Positions 41,347 to 45,973 of a stretch of 45,973 bases of DNA are shown piece after piece (the first letter of the stretch is position 1; every line of letters begins with the position of its first letter). Source of the stretch: Chlorobiaceae bacterium. GTDB lineage: Bacteria; Bacteroidota; Chlorobiia; Chlorobiales; Chlorobiaceae. The stretch is taken from positions 1 through 45,973 of the forward strand of contig JAAXWQ010000004.1 of the NCBI GenBank assembly GCA_013335115.1, written 5' to 3'. Position numbers and translations under genes: made by a program. The notes beneath the pieces are model-generated. The model was not told the DNA's origin. It searched no databases and was given only the letters and a program-made list of their open reading frames with translations.

Positions 41347-42363
41347 ATGAGCTACCACGAGGCCAGGCAGAGCAACGGGAAACGCGATTTCCTCGGATTC
41401 ACCGGACTGGACGCCGGCAAGATCATCGAACTGTTCGACTACTCGCTCCACATCAAGCGGAACCGCGAGCAGAACCGCAACAGCGACGAATTCAGGCCGA
41501 TCAGGCACAAGACAGTGGCCATGATCTTCAGCAAGCCTTCCCTGCGCACCAGGGTCTCCTTCGAACTCGGCGTCTACGAACTCGGCGGCCACGCCATCAG
41601 CCTTGAAGGCAAGGCGATCGGCGTCGGCGAACGAGAGTCGGTCGAAGATATCGCCAGGTTGCTCTCCCGCTACAACGACGCCATCGTGGCGAGGCTGCAT
41701 GAGCACGAGATCATCGAAACCCTTGCTGCCAACGCTGACATCCCGGTCATTAACGCCCTGACCGACCTCTCCCATCCTTGCCAGGTGCTGGCCGACGCCT
41801 TCACCCTTTACGAAAAGGGGCTCTGGCACGAAGGCATCAAGGTGGTCTTTGTCGGCGACGGCAACAACGTGGCCAACTCCTGGATCGAGCTTGCCGGCAT
41901 CCTCCCTTTCAACTTCGTGCTGACCTGCCCGCCCGGCTACATGCCGGACGAGCACCTGCTCCAGCAGGCCCGCAGCCACGCGAAGGGAACCATCGAGATC
42001 GTCCACGACCCTTTCCAGGCCGTGAAAGGCGCCGACGTGCTCTACACCGACGTCTGGACGAGCATGGGCCAGGAGGAGGAGGCCGCCGACCGGTTGAAGA
42101 CCTTCAAGGAGTACCAGATCAACAGTGCCCTGCTTGCCGCGGCAAAGCCATCGGCTGTCGTCATGCACTGCATGCCGGCGCACCGCGGCCAGGAGATCAG
42201 CGCCGAGGTGATGGACGGGCCGCATTCGATCATCATCGACGAGGCGGAAAACCGCCTGCATGTGCAGAAGGCGCTCATGGTCAAGCTCATGAACCACGAC
42301 GAGTACCGGAAGTTCCACCTGACCCATCGGCTCATGAGGGCCGCCAACAGCCTGAAAGCCTGA
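41347..42363 (+). CDS. argF: Ornithine carbamoyltransferase
   Basis: ArgF joins carbamoyl phosphate and ornithine to citrulline. The start is ATG 41347, giving 338 residues. The carbamoyl-phosphate site is 'FSKPSLRTRVSFELG', with Ser-Leu-Arg-Thr-Arg in place of the common Ser-Thr-Arg-Thr-Arg, and 'DLSHPCQVLADAFTLYE' has the His-Pro-x-Gln motif. 'VVMHCMPAHRGQEIS' is the ornithine-binding Cys loop with Met in place of the usual Leu. These residues agree with an ornithine rather than an acetylornithine enzyme, but substrate was not tested. It starts 25 bases after argB. Confidence 0.95.
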   Translation: MSYHEARQSNGKRDFLGFTGLDAGKIIELFDYSLHIKRNREQNRNSDEFRPIRHKTVAMIFSKPSLRTRVSFELGVYELGGHAISLEGKAIGVGERESVEDIARLLSRYNDAIVARLHEHEIIETLAANADIPVINALTDLSHPCQVLADAFTLYEKGLWHEGIKVVFVGDGNNVANSWIELAGILPFNFVLTCPPGYMPDEHLLQQARSHAKGTIEIVHDPFQAVKGADVLYTDVWTSMGQEEEAADRLKTFKEYQINSALLAAAKPSAVVMHCMPAHRGQEISAEVMDGPHSIIIDEAENRLHVQKALMVKLMNHDEYRKFHLTHRLMRAANSLKA

Positions 42364-42376
42364 AGCCGGCTTCGCG

Positions 42377-42823
42377 ATGAGTAAAACGCACCGGCAGAGG
42401 AAGATCAGGGAACTGGTCGAAACCCGCAAGGTCGGCGGGCAGCTCGAACTGCTCGCCATGCTGAAAGAGGCAGGCATCATGGTCGCCCAGGCCACCCTGT
42501 CGAGGGATTTCGCCGAACTCGGCATCGTCAGGAAACGGGGCGGTCAGGGCTATCGGCTCGAACTTCCCGAAGCTTCCAGCGAAGACATCATCAAGGGGCT
42601 CGTCGGCATGGAGGTGCTTTCGGTCGCCTCGAACGAAACTTCGATCATCATCAGGACCCTCCCCGGCCGCGCTCACGGGGTCGGATCGTTCCTCGACCGC
42701 CTCAGGGACTCCGGGATCCTCGGCACCATCGCCGGCGACGATACGGTGCTCGTGATTCCGGCATCGGTCACGAAAATATCAGCGGTCAAATCCTATATTC
42801 AGAAAAGCCTTTCACAACCATGA
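42377..42823 (+). CDS. argR: Arginine repressor
   Basis: ArgR is a hexameric repressor that binds DNA when arginine is high. The 148-residue product has a winged helix at the N-terminus (about 4-65; recognition helix near '[18 protein letters not shown]') and the arginine-binding oligomerisation domain at the C-terminus, including '[13 protein letters not shown]' (about 118-130) with the Gly-Asp-Asp contact. It lies inside the cluster it should control, 13 bases after argF, so it probably represses its own synthesis too. Confidence 0.95.
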   Translation: MSKTHRQRKIRELVETRKVGGQLELLAMLKEAGIMVAQATLSRDFAELGIVRKRGGQGYRLELPEASSEDIIKGLVGMEVLSVASNETSIIIRTLPGRAHGVGSFLDRLRDSGILGTIAGDDTVLVIPASVTKISAVKSYIQKSLSQP

Positions 42824-42839
42824 AAACCAGTATCGCAGC

Positions 42840-44042
42840 ATGAGTAAGGAAAAAATTGCGGTCGCCTATTCCGGCGGCCTTGACACGTCAGTCATGATCA
42901 AGTGGCTGAAAGACAAGTATGACGCCGAAATCGTCGCCGTCACCGGCAACCTCGGCCAGCAGATGGAGATCGACAACCTCGAGTCCAAGTCGATCGCCAC
43001 CGGCGCCTCATCCTTCCACTTCGTCGACCTCCGCAAGCAGTTCGTCGAAGAGTATATCTGGCGCGCCCTGAAGGCCGGCGCCCTCTATGAGGACGTCTAC
43101 CCGCTCGCCACGGCCCTCGGCCGTCCCCTGCTCGCCAAGGCGCTCGTCGACGTCGCGCTCGCCGAGGGCTGCACCATGCTCACCCACGGCTGCACCGGCA
43201 AGGGCAACGACCAGGTACGCTTCGAAGTGACCTTCGCCTCGCTTGCCCCGCACCTCAAGGTGATCGCCCCGCTCCGCATCTGGGAGTTTACGTCGCGCGA
43301 ACAGGAGATCGCCTACGCGCTCGAGCACAACATCCCCGTTTCGGCTACCAAGAAGAACCCCTACTCGATCGACGAGAACATCTGGGGCATCAGCATCGAG
43401 TGCGGCGTGCTCGAAGACCCGATGATTCCGCCACCGGACGATGCCTTCCAGATCACGACCGCTCCCGAGAAGGCTCCAGACCAGCCGACCGTGGTCGACA
43501 TCGAGTTCGTCCAGGGCGTGCCGGTAGCGCTCGACGGCAAGCAGATGGCTGGCCTCGACCTCATCGTCAAGCTGAACGAACTCGGCGCGAAGAACGGCGT
43601 CGGCCGGCTCGACATGGTCGAGAACCGCGTTGTCGGCATCAAGTCGCGAGAGATCTACGAGGCTCCGGCCGCAACGATCCTGCACTTCGCACACCGCGAA
43701 CTCGAACGCCTCGTGCTCGAAAAATCGGTGTTCCAGTACAAGAAGAACATCAGCCAGGATTACGCGAACATCATCTACAACGGCACCTGGTTCTCGCCAC
43801 TGCGTCACGCGCTCGACGGTTTCGTCGACGAAACCCAGAAGCCGGTGACCGGCCTGGTGAGGGTCAAGCTCTACAAGGGTGGTATCTCCCTGCTCGGCAG
43901 GACCTCGCCCTACTCGCTCTACAATGAGGCGCTTGCCACATACACCGAAGCAGATACTTACGACCACAAGGCAGCCGAAGGCTTCATCAAGATCTACGGC
44001 CTTGGATTGAAGACCTTCCATGAGGTGAACAAAGGCCACTGA
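42840..44042 (+). CDS. argG: Argininosuccinate synthase
   Basis: ArgG joins citrulline and aspartate using ATP. The 400-residue product has the ATP-pyrophosphatase P-loop 'AYSGGLDTS' (9-17), 'TGNLGQQ' and '[15 protein letters not shown]' (substrate binding; residues about 114-128) and '[38 protein letters not shown]' near the end. Length is normal for the short bacterial type. It starts 16 bases after argR and is followed by a terminator within an inverted-repeat element, which would reduce transcription into argH. Confidence 0.97.
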   Translation: MSKEKIAVAYSGGLDTSVMIKWLKDKYDAEIVAVTGNLGQQMEIDNLESKSIATGASSFHFVDLRKQFVEEYIWRALKAGALYEDVYPLATALGRPLLAKALVDVALAEGCTMLTHGCTGKGNDQVRFEVTFASLAPHLKVIAPLRIWEFTSREQEIAYALEHNIPVSATKKNPYSIDENIWGISIECGVLEDPMIPPPDDAFQITTAPEKAPDQPTVVDIEFVQGVPVALDGKQMAGLDLIVKLNELGAKNGVGRLDMVENRVVGIKSREIYEAPAATILHFAHRELERLVLEKSVFQYKKNISQDYANIIYNGTWFSPLRHALDGFVDETQKPVTGLVRVKLYKGGISLLGRTSPYSLYNEALATYTEADTYDHKAAEGFIKIYGLGLKTFHEVNKGH

Positions 44043-44045
44043 CAA

Positions 44046-44199
44046 TGTATAATGGATAGTTGATAATGGATAATTGGAGACAGTTATCGATTGCAAGGCA
44101 GGCACGGACACCCGTGCCTGTTTTTTTATTTATTCCGGCGGCGTTCCCTGTTGCCGTTCTCTTCAATTATCCATTATCCATTGTCAATTATCCATTATC
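44046..44199. repeat. Inverted-repeat element between argG and argH
   Basis: GATAATGGATAATTG occurs on the + strand at 44062-44076 and in inverted form at 44164-44178 and 44185-44199. The last two form a tandem 21-base unit and a degenerate further copy sits at 44048-44061. The arms enclose the terminator at 44099-44127. The layout, A+T-rich short units at both ends with GC-rich sequence inside and no gene, looks like a small non-autonomous element or a repeat family of this genome. Similar A+T-rich tandem sequences are known from other bacterial genomes; identity with a named family was not checked. Confidence 0.65.
44099..44127 (+). terminator. Rho-independent terminator between argG and argH
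   Basis: CAGGCACGG (44099-44107) pairs with CCGTGCCTG (44112-44120) around ACAC, followed by TTTTTTT (44121-44127). This is a complete terminator on the + strand, inside the inverted-repeat element. Confidence 0.82.
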
Positions 44200-44243
44200 C
44201 CCGTATTTTCCAGCAAAAGTATCTGAAACCTCTCTCCAAAGCC

Positions 44244-45632
44244 ATGTCCAATTCCAATCAGAAGGAGCTCCTCTGGCAAAGCCGGTTTTCACAGCCGTTC
44301 GACCAGGAGGCACTGAAGTTCTCCTCATCCGTCCACGTCGACGGACTCCTCTACCGTGAAGACATCCAGGGCTCTATCGCCCATGCGACCATGCTTGCCG
44401 AAGAGGGCATCATTTCGACAGAGGAGGCGGGGCAGATCGTCGACGGGCTCAACGCGGTCGAAAAGGAGCTCGAGAGCGGCGCCCTGGTGCCGGTGTGGGA
44501 GGACGAGGATATCCATACGGTCATCGAGAACCGCCTCAAGGAGCTGATCGGAGCGGCCGCAGGAAAGCTCCACTCGGGAAGGAGCCGGAACGACCAGGTC
44601 GCCACCGACACCCGCCTCTACCTGCGCAGGAACATCGACCGCCTGACCGGCCTCATCGGACAAATGCAGTCGACCCTGCTCGACAAGGCAGAGCGCTACG
44701 GCACCACCATCATGTTCGGCTACACCCACCTGCAGCGAGCACAGCCGATGTCGGCCGGACACTACTACATGGCCTGGCATTCGATGTTCGGCCGCGATGC
44801 GGGCAGGCTCGCCGACCTCCGGAAAAGGGCCAACATCTCCCCTCTCGGCGCTGCGGCCTTCGCTGGCAGCACCTTGCCCCTGAACACAGCCCGTTCTGCC
44901 GAACTGCTCGGCTTCGACGGTGTGTTCTCCAACAGCATCGACGCTGTCAGCGACCGTGACCTGGTGATCGAGTTCATCTCGTCCTGTGCGACGATCATGA
45001 TGCACCTGTCAAGGTTTTCGGAGGACGTGATCCTCTGGAGCTCGGCGGAATTCAACTACCTGGGTATCAGCGACGCTTTTGCCACCGGATCATCCATCAT
45101 GCCGCAGAAGAAGAACGCCGACATCGCCGAACTGGTTCGCGGCAAGACCGGACGTGTCTACGGCAACCTCATGAACATCCTGACCATCATGAAAGGGCTG
45201 CCGCTCTCCTACAACCGCGACATGCAGGAAGACAAGCCCCCGCTGTTCGATACCGCCGAGACAACGGCCCAGAGCCTCTCGATTTTCAGGAGGATGATTG
45301 AAAATACCTGGCTCAACGAAGAGCGCCTGGCGACGCTGACGGCGGATGACCTGAGCCTGGCCACCGAGATCGCCGAGTACCTCGTCAAGAAGCATATCCC
45401 CTTCCGGGACGCCCATCGCATCACCGGCAAGATCGTCGCCTACGCGATCGAAAACGGCAAGAGCCTCCCGTCGATCAGTCTCGACGAGTACCGCACCTTC
45501 TCGGATGCCTTCGATGAAGGGATCTACGATGACCTGAAGCCCGACGCCAGCGTCAATTCGAAAAAGACCGCCGGAAGCTGCTCGTTCCGCTCCGTCAAGG
45601 AGCAGATTGAAAAAGCAAGGTCCTCGAAATAG
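44244..45632 (+). CDS. argH: Argininosuccinate lyase
   Basis: ArgH splits argininosuccinate into arginine and fumarate. ATG 44244 gives 462 residues, the normal length; the frame is open further upstream through the repeat element, but those codons are not part of the enzyme. Family elements are '[16 protein letters not shown]' (about 110-125), '[16 protein letters not shown]' and the signature '[10 protein letters not shown]' (282-291) that holds the catalytic serine. It is separated from argG by the repeat element and terminator, and so may depend on read-through or its own promoter in the A+T-rich arms. The ribosome binding site is weak. Confidence 0.97.
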   Translation: MSNSNQKELLWQSRFSQPFDQEALKFSSSVHVDGLLYREDIQGSIAHATMLAEEGIISTEEAGQIVDGLNAVEKELESGALVPVWEDEDIHTVIENRLKELIGAAAGKLHSGRSRNDQVATDTRLYLRRNIDRLTGLIGQMQSTLLDKAERYGTTIMFGYTHLQRAQPMSAGHYYMAWHSMFGRDAGRLADLRKRANISPLGAAAFAGSTLPLNTARSAELLGFDGVFSNSIDAVSDRDLVIEFISSCATIMMHLSRFSEDVILWSSAEFNYLGISDAFATGSSIMPQKKNADIAELVRGKTGRVYGNLMNILTIMKGLPLSYNRDMQEDKPPLFDTAETTAQSLSIFRRMIENTWLNEERLATLTADDLSLATEIAEYLVKKHIPFRDAHRITGKIVAYAIENGKSLPSISLDEYRTFSDAFDEGIYDDLKPDASVNSKKTAGSCSFRSVKEQIEKARSSK

Positions 45633-45664
45633 CGGAACGAGAGTTATCTCAATGTCACTTGATC

Positions 45665-45698
45665 AATAAAAAAGGCGCCTTGGGGCGCCTTTTTTATT
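45665..45698. terminator. Bidirectional terminator after argH and the protease gene
   Basis: A 15-bp perfect inverted repeat: 45665-45679 and 45684-45698 around TTGG, with A- and T-runs at both ends (GGCGCC core). The flanking genes converge, so it serves both strands. Confidence 0.92.
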
Positions 45699-45707
45699 GG
45701 GGTCTGG

Positions 45708-45973
45708 TTATTGGCTTGCACCGGTTTTGCGCACCACGAGGTCGTTCATGATAGATCCGGCCTCCTGGAGGATGATGTCGGTTTTCTTTTTGCCCGGCTT
45801 GTCCTGGCCCCACCGCTCCTGGATCCGTTTCAGGGAGATGGTTTCGGTCTTGAATGCCGATTCAAGCAGCGAAACCTCCTTTCGTTTCCTGATCCTGCTC
45901 AGCGTGGCCTGGTCTCTCAGGTAGGATTGGTAGGTCTGGTCCCTCGATGCCTGGTCCTGGAATTTCAGCTTCA
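45708..45973 (-). CDS. Probable C-terminus of a tail-specific (S41) carboxy-terminal protease, partial
   Basis: The last 87 codons of a - strand gene enter the window; the rest, including any catalytic domain, lies outside. The visible sequence is highly charged and helical: 'YLRDQATLSRIRKRKEVSLLESAF' (broken here), then 'LKRIQERWGQDKPG' and, at the end, 'DIILQEAGSIMNDLVVRK'. The pattern, an Arg/Lys-rich segment with Val-Ser-Leu and a final Asp-x-x-Leu-x-Glu-Ala-x-x-Ile-x-x-Asp-Leu, matches my memory of the C-terminal domain of Tsp/Prc proteases, which degrade periplasmic proteins with exposed C-termini. The identification is tentative because the catalytic Ser/Lys region cannot be seen. Confidence 0.5.
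   Translation of the reverse strand, partial: KLKFQDQASRDQTYQSYLRDQATLSRIRKRKEVSLLESAFKTETISLKRIQERWGQDKPGKKKTDIILQEAGSIMNDLVVRKTGASQ

Noticed and set aside
1-45973. CRISPR arrays, tRNA or rRNA genes, insertion-sequence transposases
   Set aside because: None recognised on either strand by eye; a covariance or repeat search could still find a small RNA.

Overview
The window reads as a piece of a green sulfur bacterium (Chlorobiales) genome or a close relative. Three things point there: ATP-citrate lyase genes (aclB, aclA) and 2-oxoacid:ferredoxin oxidoreductase genes (korA, korB), both of the reverse TCA cycle; a flavoprotein of the sulfide:quinone reductase type next to acl; and an argC-J-B-F-R-G-H cluster. 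The assignment rests on gene content and remembered gene order, not on a database search. Most genes use GC-rich codons; the stretch around 31.3-33.1 kb and several intergenic gaps are visibly richer in A+T.

Region 1 (1-2.3 kb): the end of a TonB-dependent outer-membrane receptor and a small secreted Sel1-repeat protein. Region 2 (2.3-13.2 kb) is the most unusual part, an electron-transfer cluster on the + strand. It encodes a Cyc2-like outer-membrane protein (one haem motif followed by a predicted beta-barrel), a Rieske protein, a 2x[4Fe-4S] ferredoxin, a cytochrome b split into b6-like and subunit-IV-like halves, a membrane-anchored octahaem cytochrome with a long coiled coil, a monohaem lipoprotein cytochrome c, a type 1 copper protein and a full-length DsbD. 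Read together, these could form a path from the outer membrane through the periplasm to the quinone pool, with a possible ferredoxin branch.

Region 3 (13.2-17.2 kb): a lipA operon on the - strand (lipoyl synthase, CPBP-like membrane protein, NAD(P)-binding protein), a secreted cupin, and a phosphotransacetylase-like gene. Region 4 (17.2-26.6 kb): korAB on the - strand, a sugar-related pair on the + strand (five-bladed-propeller-like protein and GT4 glycosyltransferase), the SQR-like flavoprotein, and aclBA on the - strand, separated by a strong bidirectional terminator.

Region 5 (26.7-33.1 kb): lgt, an Mn/Ca exporter of the TMEM165 family, a lipocalin, an acetyltransferase fused to a rubredoxin, a SWIM zinc-finger protein, and a HigBA-type toxin-antitoxin pair whose antitoxin carries a metallopeptidase domain. 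Region 6 (33.1-37.9 kb): a - strand operon with a PstS-like anchored binding protein, a diguanylate cyclase and two LolC/E-family permeases. Region 7 (38.1-45.7 kb): arginine biosynthesis, with an inverted-repeat element and terminator inserted between argG and argH. The window ends in the C-terminus of a probable tail-specific protease.
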